A stretch of 64,000 nt of DNA from an uncultured Gammaproteobacteria bacterium (GCA_913064945.1 CAJYAN010000002.1:273447-337446), one strand, 5' to 3'. Shown: positions 7,882-16,764, numbered from the stretch's first letter. A program made the numbers and translations. Notes: generated by a model from the sequence alone, not told the origin.

Positions 7882-7912
7882 AAAAAAGGCCACGTTGAGT
7901 GGCCTTTTTTTT
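7882..7912. terminator. Rho-independent terminator, likely bidirectional
   Basis: GGCCAC (7888-7893) and GTGGCC (7899-7904) form a stem flanked by A-run and T-run. It lies between the plus-strand 67-residue gene and the convergent oxygenase ending at 7966, so it can stop both transcripts. Confidence 0.9.
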
Positions 7913-7965
7913 AATAAGCGATAAAAAACAATAAGATAGGCTTGTTAGTTAACGTGTAGTTAAAG

Positions 7966-8640
7966 TTAAATCTCCGCCCACATGCGAACCAGATTGACGT
8001 AACTGACATCGATTTTTCGGGTTTCCTCCGCGGCGGGATTTTCCCTGAGCATGGTATCTCTGGCCGTACCGAGATCGTATAAAAGTTCGCGCCTGGCGGC
8101 ATCACGAATCATGCTTTGTGTCCAGGTTACCGCGACGATGCGCTCTCCCGAGGTCACCTCCGTGACATGGTGCAGACTGGCGGATGGATACACCACGGCT
8201 GAGCCAGCATCGAGTTTGGTTTTTTGTTCGCCAAAGGCGGTTCGTACTACCAGTTCGCCGCCTTCATATTCGTCGGGGGCGTTAAGAAAAATCGTGATCG
8301 AGACATCCGATCGATATTGGGCACCAGGTGGCCCCATTACGGGATCATCGACATGGTCGCCATAGGTCATACCTTGTCGATAACGTGCATAAAAGGGCGT
8401 CGCTACCCGATGCGGAAAAGCGGCGAGCTGGAAACCGGGATGCTTCAGCAGCGAGCCCATGACGATCTGATTGAGCTGTTGGTGACGATCGGCGTCCTGT
8501 GCAAGCTCTTCATTATTTTTTACTTTTTTAGCGAGCATGCCGGCGGAGCGTTTTCCATCGACGAATTCCGCATCCTGTAATAGCTTTCGCACTTCTGAAA
8601 GCTGGTGGGGGGTGAGTACATGGGCAATGGTGATCAGCAT
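7966..8640 (-). CDS. PKHD-type 2-oxoglutarate Fe(II) hydroxylase, PiuC/YbiX family
   Basis: A 224-residue member of the Fe2+-dependent dioxygenases that include PiuC and YbiX, often linked to iron uptake. The metal triad is His96 and Asp98 in GDHVDDP and His157 in SLHHV, and Arg167 likely binds 2-oxoglutarate. The usual family length is about 225. No siderophore receptor gene lies next to it here, so the iron link is only from the family. It converges on the 67-residue gene. Confidence 0.9.
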   Translation of the reverse strand: MLITIAHVLTPHQLSEVRKLLQDAEFVDGKRSAGMLAKKVKNNEELAQDADRHQQLNQIVMGSLLKHPGFQLAAFPHRVATPFYARYRQGMTYGDHVDDPVMGPPGAQYRSDVSITIFLNAPDEYEGGELVVRTAFGEQKTKLDAGSAVVYPSASLHHVTEVTSGERIVAVTWTQSMIRDAARRELLYDLGTARDTMLRENPAAEETRKIDVSYVNLVRMWAEI

Positions 8641-8724
8641 AGGAAACTGTCTCTACATGTTAGTTATAGGTACAATGGTATAAGTGTGTACTACCAATAT
8701 CCAATTTAATTTGAAGGTTGTTTC

Positions 8725-9048
8725 ATGATACTCAATGTTTTTGCCGGTGAAGATGCCATTCCCGTGACAGTCCCTGATGAGGTACTAATTGAAGCGGAAC
8801 CCTTTTTTAGCAAAATGGATAAGGACCTTGATGCGGGCTGGCAAATGAGTCGTGACTGGATCGAAAACCTGAATACACTACAGCGTTGCCAGGTCGCCGC
8901 TGACCGGCTATTAACCGCCCTGGAGACCGAGAATCGCGCCATGGCTGCCATGATGGCGGGTTACATTATCAATAAGATTCCCGGTATAAAAGAAATTCAT
9001 ATCGACACGACGGGCGATATGCAACAAACCGAAATCCTTGTAAAATAA
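8725..9048 (+). CDS. 107-residue protein of unknown function
   Basis: A soluble acidic protein with an MILNVFAGEDAIPVTVPDEV start and a long helical middle containing one cysteine in LQRCQVAADRLL. No signal or membrane segment. AAGG precedes the ATG. The HPP-family gene starts 19 bases downstream, so the two are likely co-transcribed. I do not recognise the family. Confidence 0.75.
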   Translation: MILNVFAGEDAIPVTVPDEVLIEAEPFFSKMDKDLDAGWQMSRDWIENLNTLQRCQVAADRLLTALETENRAMAAMMAGYIINKIPGIKEIHIDTTGDMQQTEILVK

Positions 9049-9067
9049 ACCAAAAAGAAATCGCCGT

Positions 9068-9622
9068 ATGAATACACTACTAAAAAGTTATTTTGGAAAA
9101 ATGCGTGGCGGGAAACATTGTCCGCCACGTGCACCGATTGGTGAAATGATATGGTCAACGATCGGTGGCATTCTTGGCATTGGCGCTGTTTATATTGCGA
9201 GTAACAAGCTGGATCTTGCTCTAAGTGATTACATATTTCTGATCGGATCATTTGGCGCATCTGCGGTATTACTGTATGGCATTCCTTTGAGCCCTTTTGC
9301 GCAGCCTCGAAATGTCATTGGTGGTCACGTATTCTCTGCAATTGTCGGTGTCACATTCTATACTTTGTTATCAGGCCATATCGGTCTGGCGGCAGCCCTG
9401 GCAGTAGGGTTTGCGATTGGTGCTATGCATCTAACACGTACGCTGCATCCACCTGGTGGTGCAACTGCACTTATTGCGGTTGTCGGCAGTCAGCATGTGC
9501 ACGAATTAAGTTACTGGTATGTGCTGGCACCTGTAATGGTAGGTGCCAGCCTCATGGTACTGGTTGCAGTGATTGTCAATAACCTGGCGAGTAGTCGACA
9601 TTTTCCTGAATACTGGTGGTAA
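9068..9622 (+). CDS. HPP-family integral membrane protein
   Basis: A 184-residue membrane protein with four to five hydrophobic helices and the family signature LHPPGGATAL near residue 126. Members in cyanobacteria and chloroplasts have been linked to nitrite transport, but the bacterial stand-alone forms are mostly uncharacterised. It follows the 107-residue unknown gene. Its 3' end abuts the convergent acetyltransferase at 9624. Confidence 0.88.
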   Translation: MNTLLKSYFGKMRGGKHCPPRAPIGEMIWSTIGGILGIGAVYIASNKLDLALSDYIFLIGSFGASAVLLYGIPLSPFAQPRNVIGGHVFSAIVGVTFYTLLSGHIGLAAALAVGFAIGAMHLTRTLHPPGGATALIAVVGSQHVHELSYWYVLAPVMVGASLMVLVAVIVNNLASSRHFPEYWW

Positions 9623-9623
9623 G

Positions 9624-10076
9624 TTAAGTCAGTAGTTCTTTATACAATTCTGTATGCGTTATCTGTCCATACAGCGTTGGTCCTTTACCACGCTGTCGAT
9701 AACCATGCTGCAGGTAAAAGGCCACGGCTGAATCACGGGCATTCAAGATTAATCGGCGATACTGTTTTTGTAACGCAGCTTCTTCCAGCGCCCGCAAGAG
9801 ACGACTGCCGATCCCCTGTGATTGTTCCTCTGGGCATACTGCCATGTAGCGGATCTGGCCGAGCCTGTGGCCCGGGGAGTGTAGTCGACCGACCCCGATT
9901 ACATGGTCGTTTTCATTGATGGCCATTATATGGAAGGCGCTGGATTCAAACTCATCCTGTTCGCTGCCTTTTGGCTGTTGCCACGGGGCACGCAGTAGCT
10001 CCCAGCGCAGCTGATAATAACGTGCAAAGTCGTTACGGCTAGTGGGCGTGCATAGTTGTACCGATGTTATCGACAT
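9624..10076 (-). CDS. GNAT-family N-acetyltransferase
   Basis: About 150 residues. The acetyl-CoA binding core is visible as the MAVCPEEQSQGIGSRLL segment (R/Q-x-x-G-x-G/A type), followed by the usual FYLQHGYRQRG end. ATG 10076 is chosen; a TTG at 10091 is in frame. The substrate cannot be predicted. It converges on the HPP gene with a one-base gap. Confidence 0.85.
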   Translation of the reverse strand: MSITSVQLCTPTSRNDFARYYQLRWELLRAPWQQPKGSEQDEFESSAFHIMAINENDHVIGVGRLHSPGHRLGQIRYMAVCPEEQSQGIGSRLLRALEEAALQKQYRRLILNARDSAVAFYLQHGYRQRGKGPTLYGQITHTELYKELLT

Positions 10077-10091
10077 GACTCGGTTGCTCAA

Positions 10092-10403
10092 AATGGCTAT
10101 TGTTGAGATTGATACGTATCGCTCTGGATGGAAGGCCTACGTATGTGCAGTCGGTTGCGTTGACGCTTGACCTGCCGGTCTCCTGACGGTGATTCATATC
10201 AATAATGTCCAGCTTGCAGGACAATTTTCGGTGATAGTATCGTCGTTGAGCCGAAACTTTTCACGGATATCTTTATGGCATTGCACGAACCGTCATGACG
10301 TAACCTGGTGTATCCCGACATCTATTAGACCGGTGCGCTGAAACGTCATCGATCGTGCGCTGGTGCCGTAACACCGCAGCGCAGCTAACACATCCGCACA
10401 GAC
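10092..10403. other. Intergenic stretch without a recognised feature
   Basis: Between the acetyltransferase and the prolyl-hydroxylase-like gene, both on the minus strand. Short open frames here have no ribosome binding site or family resemblance. It presumably carries the acetyltransferase promoter; no confident -35/-10 was seen. Confidence 0.5.
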
Positions 10404-11003
10404 TCAGGCAAAGACGACCCAGGTGGTGGCAATGTATTTAACGCCGTCGTTGAGCGTCGCCGCGCGGTGTTCGTGGGTCCAGAAGGGAGGAAACAGGACC
10501 AGTTTGCCTTGCTGCGGAGTGATTTTTACATCCTGGTAGAGAAACTCAGTCTCTCCACCCGGGCCAGTAACGTCGTTTAAATACCAGATGGCGACCAGCT
10601 GACGCATGGCAAAATCATGACTGCCGCCATCGATGTGCCAGTGATAGTATTCTCCCGGATTATAACGCTGGATACCGTAACCCATATCCTTGAAGGGACC
10701 CTTGAAGTAGGGAAAGGTCTCACGAAACTCGATAATGGCTCGACCGAGTGATTGAAACAGGGCACGGTCAATGTCTTTCCAGTGTTCCTTACCGCTGACC
10801 ACCAGGTCAGTCGTCTTTTTAATACCGCTGTCCTGATTAACTGTTTGTCCAAGACGACCGGCATATTGTTCCTCGCTGTGTTGTTCAAAGCGACGGATCA
10901 TGTCCTGACACAATGCCTCGGGTAAGGCGTTGTGTTTTTCGTAGATAAAGGTATTCGCTTTGACTTCCCGGATACTGTTTAAGGGCGTAATGATCTTTTC
11001 CAT
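10404..11003 (-). CDS. Prolyl-4-hydroxylase-like 2-oxoglutarate Fe(II) oxygenase
   Basis: A 199-residue oxygenase. The metal triad is His123 and Asp125 in HWHIDGG and a histidine at 177 or 179 in FWTHEHRA. Lys189 in VKYIATTW takes the place of the usual arginine as 2-oxoglutarate anchor, as in prolyl 4-hydroxylases. The likely substrate is a protein or peptide, but this is inference. It lies 42 bases downstream of the minus-strand Sfum_1244-like gene and may share its transcript. Confidence 0.85.
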   Translation of the reverse strand: MEKIITPLNSIREVKANTFIYEKHNALPEALCQDMIRRFEQHSEEQYAGRLGQTVNQDSGIKKTTDLVVSGKEHWKDIDRALFQSLGRAIIEFRETFPYFKGPFKDMGYGIQRYNPGEYYHWHIDGGSHDFAMRQLVAIWYLNDVTGPGGETEFLYQDVKITPQQGKLVLFPPFWTHEHRAATLNDGVKYIATTWVVFA

Positions 11004-11045
11004 GTGAGGCGTGACATCTTATGTGGTGGGGTAATGCAAATTGTC

Positions 11046-12092
11046 TTATAGACGACGGCACTCTATCAAGTCTTCGAGGGCTTTTATCTCAGTGGCAACG
11101 GTTGGTGGGGAGAATTGCTGACAAATTTCTTCGGTCAGGTGTTGCCAGTGCTGCTGGTCTTGGGCAATTTCATCATAAAAAAGGTCATCCTGTTGATGGA
11201 CTTGCCAATGACGATAGGCCTGGAGCAGCTTCGGGTAAAGATGTTTGCGCATATTGCTTAAATTGGCGATATAGAAGTGAATGGCAGCCTTATTCTGACG
11301 CTGCATCAGATTCGGCAGGGTAGAGAGGGCATCGGCATAGTGATCGCGAACAGCACGCAACATCAATTCGGTTCTGGCCAGAGGGATATTGATGATCAGG
11401 TCCTCCCACTGTGGTCCAAGTAGCCTGCCTGCCATGATCTCACCAACTTCATGGTCAAGGACGGTCTGTAGCTCTGTCTCTGTCATACGTTCGAGCGCCT
11501 CGATGGCGTTATCAGCGAAACCATATTCCTGCAGGGACAACACCAGGGCTGATTTATCTTTATGCCAGCCAGCCTCTTCGCTCTTTTCCCACAAAAAGCG
11601 TTTTAGCGATTCACGACGTATGTAGATTGTTTTGTCGCTTGACATGGCCGGAGGCGCGCTCAGGTCGCGGGCATATTCCTCGGCCGAGACCAGTATCTGG
11701 TAATCTTCTACCAGCTCTCGCCGCTCCAGGCGGGCCAGGAAAAAATGGGCCTTGGCCTGATAGCCCAGACCGCCGCTATAGACCAGTTTTTCCTGATTCA
11801 GTGCGGCATTGATGTTGGCGTTGTCATAGGGGTCAAATTGTGTCTGGTTAATGGTCAGGGGTTCATAGTGATCGGCTTCCATCTCACCCCAAAGCGCCTC
11901 GCGCTCCCGTAGCCAGTTACCGACGTCTTCCTTGGAAAGAGGGGAGCCGAAGGGGTAGCGATTTTCCCAGCGATAATATTCACGCATTTTCATCAAATAT
12001 ATGCACAGTGTATAGTCACCCGCATGATGGGCATCCGAGATATGACAGTTTTTTTGTACTGTCGCCTGTAACTGGGCAAGTGAGTTGTTCAT
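11046..12092 (-). CDS. Sfum_1244-family protein of unknown function
   Basis: A 348-residue soluble protein. The N-terminal CHISDAHHAGDYTLCIYL segment and the following MREYYRWE resemble what I remember of the Sfum_1244 family. No catalytic motif or membrane segment is evident. HEVGE near residues 213-217 is not a full HExxH zinc motif. Function is unknown. Confidence 0.72.
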   Translation of the reverse strand: MNNSLAQLQATVQKNCHISDAHHAGDYTLCIYLMKMREYYRWENRYPFGSPLSKEDVGNWLREREALWGEMEADHYEPLTINQTQFDPYDNANINAALNQEKLVYSGGLGYQAKAHFFLARLERRELVEDYQILVSAEEYARDLSAPPAMSSDKTIYIRRESLKRFLWEKSEEAGWHKDKSALVLSLQEYGFADNAIEALERMTETELQTVLDHEVGEIMAGRLLGPQWEDLIINIPLARTELMLRAVRDHYADALSTLPNLMQRQNKAAIHFYIANLSNMRKHLYPKLLQAYRHWQVHQQDDLFYDEIAQDQQHWQHLTEEICQQFSPPTVATEIKALEDLIECRRL

Positions 12093-12277
12093 AACGACAA
12101 TGATACCCGTTGTTGTTAAAGAGGTGTGGCGTGTCTGTATCCAAACACATTAACCTAGCAAAATACTATACTAATTATGCTAGCATGAGGATAAAATTCC
12201 TGCTAGTGTGACGCCTTCTATGGCAACAATTAACTTTAATAAACTGTAGTAACTTATTGATAAGAGGCATATTTAAA

Positions 12278-12829
12278 GTGCGAGTAAAAAGTAAGTGGAG
12301 CAAAAAGGACAAGACGCATAGTGTAGAAGAAATTGGCGGTGCGCTGGCATTTATCGCCTGGCGTATAGGACAAAATATCCTACTGTCGATGGAAAATAAC
12401 GATTACCAGACGGATACCCAGTTACAACGCCTGAATATTATTGAAGAATTGTTGGCTTTTACCATCCATATTATTGACCGTATGACCATTGAGAGATTTT
12501 CTGATGAAGACCGGCAACGTTTTATGACTGAGCTGGTCATGAAGACCGCCAAACATATGGAAGATAACAAGCGGGATATCATTGGACCTGGTGAGTACAA
12601 GCAGTCGTATATTGATCTTGTCAATCAACGCATGAATGACTATGCCGATTTTAATTATGATGAGGAAAGCGGCGGTCCCAGTTTTCCCATGAGGCGCTTT
12701 TTTGGCGATCGTGTCGCCGTGCAAATGGGTGAAAAAAACCGCAAATGGGTGGCAGACCAGATGATTGAAGTCGAGGCACCTGAAATTCTAGATGCGCTGA
12801 AAAAAGCCGTACCGAATCTTTTTATGTAA
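12278..12829 (+). CDS. 183-residue protein of unknown function
   Basis: GTG 12278 is preferred over TTG 12257 because AAGAGG lies about 10 bases before it. The protein is soluble and largely helical, with a basic N-terminal KSKWSKKDKTHS segment and a C-terminal part ending AVPNLFM. No motif was recognised. A strong terminator follows at 12863-12884. Confidence 0.75.
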   Translation: MRVKSKWSKKDKTHSVEEIGGALAFIAWRIGQNILLSMENNDYQTDTQLQRLNIIEELLAFTIHIIDRMTIERFSDEDRQRFMTELVMKTAKHMEDNKRDIIGPGEYKQSYIDLVNQRMNDYADFNYDEESGGPSFPMRRFFGDRVAVQMGEKNRKWVADQMIEVEAPEILDALKKAVPNLFM

Positions 12830-12854
12830 TCAATTCGCTTTAATTACAGTCGCA

Positions 12855-12884
12855 CAAAAAAAACGGCCCGCAGGCCGTTTTTTT
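12855..12884. terminator. Rho-independent terminator, likely bidirectional
   Basis: ACGGCC (12863-12868) and GGCCGT (12873-12878) pair around CGCA, with an A-run before and a T-run after. It separates the convergent genes at 12278 and 12906 and can serve both. Confidence 0.9.
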
Positions 12885-12905
12885 ATTTTGGTCAAAACAG
12901 CGGGT

Positions 12906-13112
12906 TTACTTAACCCACGCTTTGAAGTTGTCAGCATTGCGAGCCTGACCGTCTTCGTAACCGGCGCTGTAGGCATCAGTCACGCGTTGTTCTTCACGCT
13001 CTGGGTTATGTACATAACCACCTTGCCAACCTTGGATGTATTCTGGGTCAACACCCGCTTTTTCCATTGTATCAACTGCGTTGTAGTAGACCTTCATTTC
13101 TGCTGCATTCAT
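12906..13112 (-). CDS. 68-residue protein of unknown function, strong ribosome binding site
   Basis: A small soluble protein rich in tyrosine and acidic residues (MNAAEMKVYYNAVD, GWQGGYVHNPERE, YSAGYEDGQARN). The ribosome binding site GAGGAGATAAACC is almost ideal, and the gene stands alone between a terminator and a long upstream region, which points to high expression. No cysteine, signal or membrane segment. I do not recognise the family. Confidence 0.75.
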   Translation of the reverse strand: MNAAEMKVYYNAVDTMEKAGVDPEYIQGWQGGYVHNPEREEQRVTDAYSAGYEDGQARNADNFKAWVK

Positions 13113-13561
13113 GGTTTATCTCCTCTGTATACAGATTTAAACTTTCAAAACGTTACCAATATTGGGTCTGCCAGTACCCCTCGGGGCGACAGGGCAGTCC
13201 CAGAATCCTGTCTATCGGTTCGTATTCATCGAGAGCATGAACCCGAGCCCGCAAAATGGCCGCAGAATATAGCAAAGAATCGGCCACAGGTCTTGCTCTG
13301 TGACGGCAAATTTCCTGGTCTGCAGTCATTGCGTTTGTCTAATTCCCTTTTTCGGGAGGTGCAGACAAATCGCTGCTTTTTCAAGCCAAGGGAGTATATA
13401 TAAGGCTCTCGGCTGCCAATATATCCCCATAGAGGTGTAAGCCATGTAAAATACGTGGCTATTTCCCTAATACCCGACTGTCTTGATTGGGATATACTAC
13501 GGCCGTATTATAGCCAGCGATTTAGAATTTGCTAATACTCGAAACTAGTTTGGAGCCTAAT
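13113..13561. other. Divergent intergenic region
   Basis: About 450 bases between the minus-strand 68-residue gene and the SEL1 gene. A plus-strand frame runs through it but overlaps the 68-residue gene and resembles no family. It holds the hairpin CCATGT-AAAAT-ACGTGG (about 13442-13458) and a good promoter at 13483-13511. Confidence 0.5.
13483..13511 (+). promoter_or_regulatory. Sigma-70-like promoter for the SEL1 gene
   Basis: TTGATT (13483-13488) and TATTAT (13506-13511) are separated by 17 bases. This is a good match to the consensus, and it lies about 50 bases upstream of the ATG at 13562. Confidence 0.6.
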
Positions 13562-13993
13562 ATGTCAGATTTACCCGAGATGGACATGGATTTTACCAGC
13601 GGCATGGCCGCCTTTGAGGCCAAGCACTTTGGTCGTGCCATTCAATACCTGAGCCCCTTCGCGGAACAGGGTGTTGCCGAGGCTCAGCACCGCCTGGCGA
13701 TTATGTTTCAGAATGGTTTGGGGGTTGCTCCGAACCCCAAAGAAGGCCTGAAGTGGATGAAGGCCGCCGCCGAGCAGGGTTACCCGATTGCCCAACATGG
13801 CCTGGGATTTATGTATCTCGAAGGTGAATGTGTAGAACAGAACAGCGTGGAGGCTGCCAGGTGGTTCAGAATGGCGGCCGAAAACGGACTGGCCGGTTCG
13901 CAAACTACGCTGGCACAGATGTATGAGACCGGTAATGGCGTGGAGAAGGACCCGGAAGAGGCCAAGAAATGGTATGCCAGGGCCGGATTTTAA
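13562..13993 (+). CDS. SEL1-repeat (TPR-like) protein
   Basis: A 143-residue protein. ATG 13562 with TTGGAG upstream is chosen over an in-frame codon at 13529. It holds about three SEL1 repeats of 36 residues with the pattern A-x-x-x-L-A-x-M-Y/F-x-x-G-x-G-V and W-x-x-x-A-A-E-x-G. Such repeats bind other proteins. No signal peptide is present, so it is likely cytoplasmic. It precedes the MoxR-type gene by about 100 bases. Confidence 0.9.
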   Translation: MSDLPEMDMDFTSGMAAFEAKHFGRAIQYLSPFAEQGVAEAQHRLAIMFQNGLGVAPNPKEGLKWMKAAAEQGYPIAQHGLGFMYLEGECVEQNSVEAARWFRMAAENGLAGSQTTLAQMYETGNGVEKDPEEAKKWYARAGF

Positions 13994-14004
13994 AAACTTT
14001 TACT

Positions 14005-14019
14005 GCAAAGACGCAAAGG
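14005..14019 (+). repeat. GCAAAGACGCAAAGG repeat copy
   Basis: This 15-base word recurs nearly unchanged in the next intergenic gap (15159-15184 and, inverted, 15259-15284). It lies between the SEL1 and MoxR-type genes. Confidence 0.6.
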
Positions 14020-14099
14020 TCGCCAGGCGGGATGAATCACCTGTATCGGCGACGTTGTGTCGCTCGTTAAATCAAGATACTCAAGAGTAAGGAAATTGA

Positions 14100-15146
14100 A
14101 TGCGTCCCGGACATTTACAGCGAGTCCTAGATAAGGAATTTTTAAGCACCGAAGCTGGCCACCACACCCCCGTGATGCTCTGGGGGGCGCCTGGCGTCGG
14201 CAAATCACAAATGGTGGCACAGGTTGCCGCTGGCCATGGCGTTCCGCTGATCGACATTCGGCTCTCGCAAATGGAGCCTAGCGACCTGCGCGGCATCCCG
14301 TTTAAGAACGGCGATAGTGTCGAGTGGGCTATTCCTGCCATGCTGCCCAATGCGGCGCGACATGGCCAGTCGGGGATTCTGTTTCTCGATGAAATAACCT
14401 CGGCGCCACCGAGTGTGTCGGCGGCGGCCTATCAGTTAATCCTGGACCGTCGCCTCGGCAATTACGAAGTACCGACGGGCTGGGCCATTTTTGCCGCGGG
14501 TAATCGACAGGGTGATCGTGGCGTCACCTATACCATGCCGGCACCACTGGCGAATCGCTTCTCCCACTTTGACGTCGACATTAATGTCGACGACTGGGTA
14601 GCCTGGGCCTATAAGAACAACATCGATGATCGGATTATTGCCTTTGTGCGTTTTCGTCCCGAGTTGTTGTTTGATTTTGATCCAGCACACAATCCGGTGG
14701 CGTTTCCCTCGCCACGCTCCTGGGAGTTTGCTCACCGTGGTCTGCAAAAGTTTCATCAGCAACCGGACCTGTTACTCGACACCCTGCAGGCCTGTGTGGG
14801 TCCCGCGGCAGGTATTGAGTTGCATGCCTTCGTTAGTAACCTGGATCAGTTGCCGGATATCGATGCGATTATTGCGGGCGAAGAAGTTGGCGTACCCACC
14901 GAGATCGATTTGCAATACGCCGTGGCCTCATCGCTGGTCGGGCGTGCCATTCGTGCCAAGGACAGTGATAACGCCGCTACGGTCATTGGAAATATTCTGA
15001 AATATGCCAGTCGTTTTCCACAACGGGAAATGGGTGTCATGCTGGTCTCGGATATGCACCGCGCCGTCGGCGAATTGTTATTCACCGTGCCCGAATTTTC
15101 TCAGTGGTCTAATGCCATCGCGGATATAATGTTGTATGAAGGTTAA
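14100..15146 (+). CDS. MoxR-type AAA+ ATPase
   Basis: A 348-residue ATPase. Walker A is GAPGVGKS at residues 29-36, Walker B ILFLDEI at about 93-99, sensor-1 asparagine in AAGNRQGD near 140, and an arginine in LANRF near 153. MoxR proteins act with a VWA-domain partner as a chaperone pair that inserts metals or remodels complexes. The partner is encoded next (15296). AAGGA precedes the ATG. Together with the probable dsrS gene two places downstream, a role in maturing sulfur-oxidation proteins is possible but unproven. Confidence 0.92.
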   Translation: MRPGHLQRVLDKEFLSTEAGHHTPVMLWGAPGVGKSQMVAQVAAGHGVPLIDIRLSQMEPSDLRGIPFKNGDSVEWAIPAMLPNAARHGQSGILFLDEITSAPPSVSAAAYQLILDRRLGNYEVPTGWAIFAAGNRQGDRGVTYTMPAPLANRFSHFDVDINVDDWVAWAYKNNIDDRIIAFVRFRPELLFDFDPAHNPVAFPSPRSWEFAHRGLQKFHQQPDLLLDTLQACVGPAAGIELHAFVSNLDQLPDIDAIIAGEEVGVPTEIDLQYAVASSLVGRAIRAKDSDNAATVIGNILKYASRFPQREMGVMLVSDMHRAVGELLFTVPEFSQWSNAIADIMLYEG

Positions 15147-15158
15147 TGAAAATTAATT

Positions 15159-15284
15159 AACGCAAAGGCACGAAGACGCAAAGGTTTTTTATAATTTTAA
15201 GCGCGAAGAAGTAAAAATGTTGATTACGCATTGTGACTTTTTAGAATTTTCTTTTATTTCTTTGCGCCATCGCGTCTTTGCGTT
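15159..15284. repeat. Inverted repeat with GCAAAG arms
   Basis: The left arm 15159-15184 and the right arm 15259-15284 are reverse complements at about 21 of 26 positions, around an AT-rich centre of about 74 bases. Several mismatches are C/T changes that still pair as G-T in RNA. The element fills the gap between the MoxR-type and VWA genes and looks like a small palindromic repeat of unknown origin. Confidence 0.65.
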
Positions 15285-15295
15285 GAAATCTATTC

Positions 15296-16594
15296 ATGTC
15301 TGATCAAGACGCAATCGAAACCAAACTGGCCGCCGCGCGTACGCGGCTGATTATCGACAAACCGTTTCTCGGTGCGTTAGTCCTGCGGCTGCCCCTGAAA
15401 AAGGCCGACCCCGCCTGGTGCAAGACGACAGCGACCGATGCCAAAAACTTTTTTTACAACGCCGACTACATCGACGCGCTCAATTTAAGCCAGACTGAAT
15501 TTATTCTTGCCCATGAAGCGCTGCATTGCGCGCTGTCGCATTTCGCCCGCCGCGAACATCGCATTAAACACCGCTGGGATATTGCCTGCGATTATGCCAT
15601 TAATCCTATTTTAAAAAAGGATGGCCTCACGCCACCGCCGGGCGCTCTGATCGAATTCAGTTATGAAGGTATGACAGCCGAAGAGATTTATCCCTATATT
15701 AAGGATAATGACGACTCGGAGACGCTGGATCAGCATATGTATGATGACAACAGCGAAGGCAAGTCAGAGCAGAGTAAGGCCAAGCCTAACGATAATCCTG
15801 ACGACCCCCAGGAGAATAAGGCCGAGAATCGACCACCGGAAGAGAGTGACGGTCAATCCGGTAATGATGAGAAACCTGATGAACGCGGCCGGGATCAGGA
15901 GTCCTCGGCGGATTCTGAAGCGAAGGATGGCGTACCACCACCGGCACCACTGACACCGCAGGAAAAAGAGTCGCTGAGTGTACAATGGCAACAACGCATG
16001 GCGGGTGCCGCCCAGACAGCGATGCAGGCGGGCAAACTGGGTGCCGACATGGCACGGCTGGTAGATTTTTTACTGCAACCACAATTACCATGGCGCATGT
16101 TGCTGGCGCGTTATATGACACAGGTGGCGCGTGATGACTATAGTTATACGCGACCCTCAACGCGCCGTGGCGACCCGGCAGTGTTTCCAAGTTTGCGTAG
16201 TGCTCAGCTGGACATCGTGGTCGCGCTGGATACCAGTGGCTCGATCAGCGAAACAGAAATGAGTGAATTCATTTCTGAGATTGATGCCATTAAAGGTCAG
16301 ATGCGCGCCCGTGTTACGTTACAGGCCTGTGATGCCGAACTGGCTAAAGACGGTCCCTGGTTGTACGAGGCCTGGGAGACTTTTGAATTGCCTAAAAAGC
16401 TGGGTGGTGGCGGAGGAACCCGTTTTGTGCCGGTGTTTGACTGGGCCGAACGACAGGACAGGGCGCCTGACTTGCTCATTTATTTCACGGATGCTGAAGG
16501 TGAATTTCCCAAAGTGCCGCCGAACTTTCCGGTACTCTGGTTGGTGAAAGGCAAACATCCCGTACCCTGGGGACAACGAGTTCAGTTAAACTGA
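15296..16594 (+). CDS. VWA-like protein with N-terminal metallopeptidase-like domain (DUF2201)
   Basis: 432 residues. The N-terminal domain has HEALH (about 73-77), an HExxH zinc motif. A long acidic, low-complexity linker spans about 140-215. The C-terminal domain has the VWA metal-site motif DTSGS near 311-315. This matches the DUF2201 putative metallopeptidase family. It is the usual partner of a MoxR-type ATPase, which lies directly upstream. No ribosome binding site is obvious; the right arm of the upstream inverted repeat ends 11 bases before the ATG. Confidence 0.9.
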   Translation: MSDQDAIETKLAAARTRLIIDKPFLGALVLRLPLKKADPAWCKTTATDAKNFFYNADYIDALNLSQTEFILAHEALHCALSHFARREHRIKHRWDIACDYAINPILKKDGLTPPPGALIEFSYEGMTAEEIYPYIKDNDDSETLDQHMYDDNSEGKSEQSKAKPNDNPDDPQENKAENRPPEESDGQSGNDEKPDERGRDQESSADSEAKDGVPPPAPLTPQEKESLSVQWQQRMAGAAQTAMQAGKLGADMARLVDFLLQPQLPWRMLLARYMTQVARDDYSYTRPSTRRGDPAVFPSLRSAQLDIVVALDTSGSISETEMSEFISEIDAIKGQMRARVTLQACDAELAKDGPWLYEAWETFELPKKLGGGGGTRFVPVFDWAERQDRAPDLLIYFTDAEGEFPKVPPNFPVLWLVKGKHPVPWGQRVQLN

Positions 16595-16601
16595 TTTTTT
16601 G

Positions 16602-16745
16602 AACCACAGAGGTTACTGAAGTACAAGGCGTTTTAAAAGAGGCATCATGACACGGTTTTTTGTGATTTAGTCATATCGATGTCATATTGAGTAACAAGTA
16701 CGGAATTGTTTTCAGTTAGTTTTTATCTTTGTACCTCTGCGGTAA
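16602..16745. repeat. Inverted repeat with CCACAGAGG arms
   Basis: AACCACAGAGGTTAC (16602-16616) faces GTACCTCTGCGGTAA (16731-16745), near reverse complements around about 114 bases. It fills the gap before the probable dsrS gene and resembles the design of the repeat at 15159-15284. Confidence 0.5.
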
Positions 16746-16764
16746 ACTTTATTTGACTATATTT

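Noticed and set aside
12888..13403. Plus-strand 171-aa open frame
   Set aside because: It overlaps the minus-strand 68-aa gene with its strong ribosome binding site, and its translation resembles no family.
15786..16190. Minus-strand 134-aa frame opposite the VWA gene
   Set aside because: It is the reverse of the acidic linker coding region and has low complexity without a ribosome binding site.
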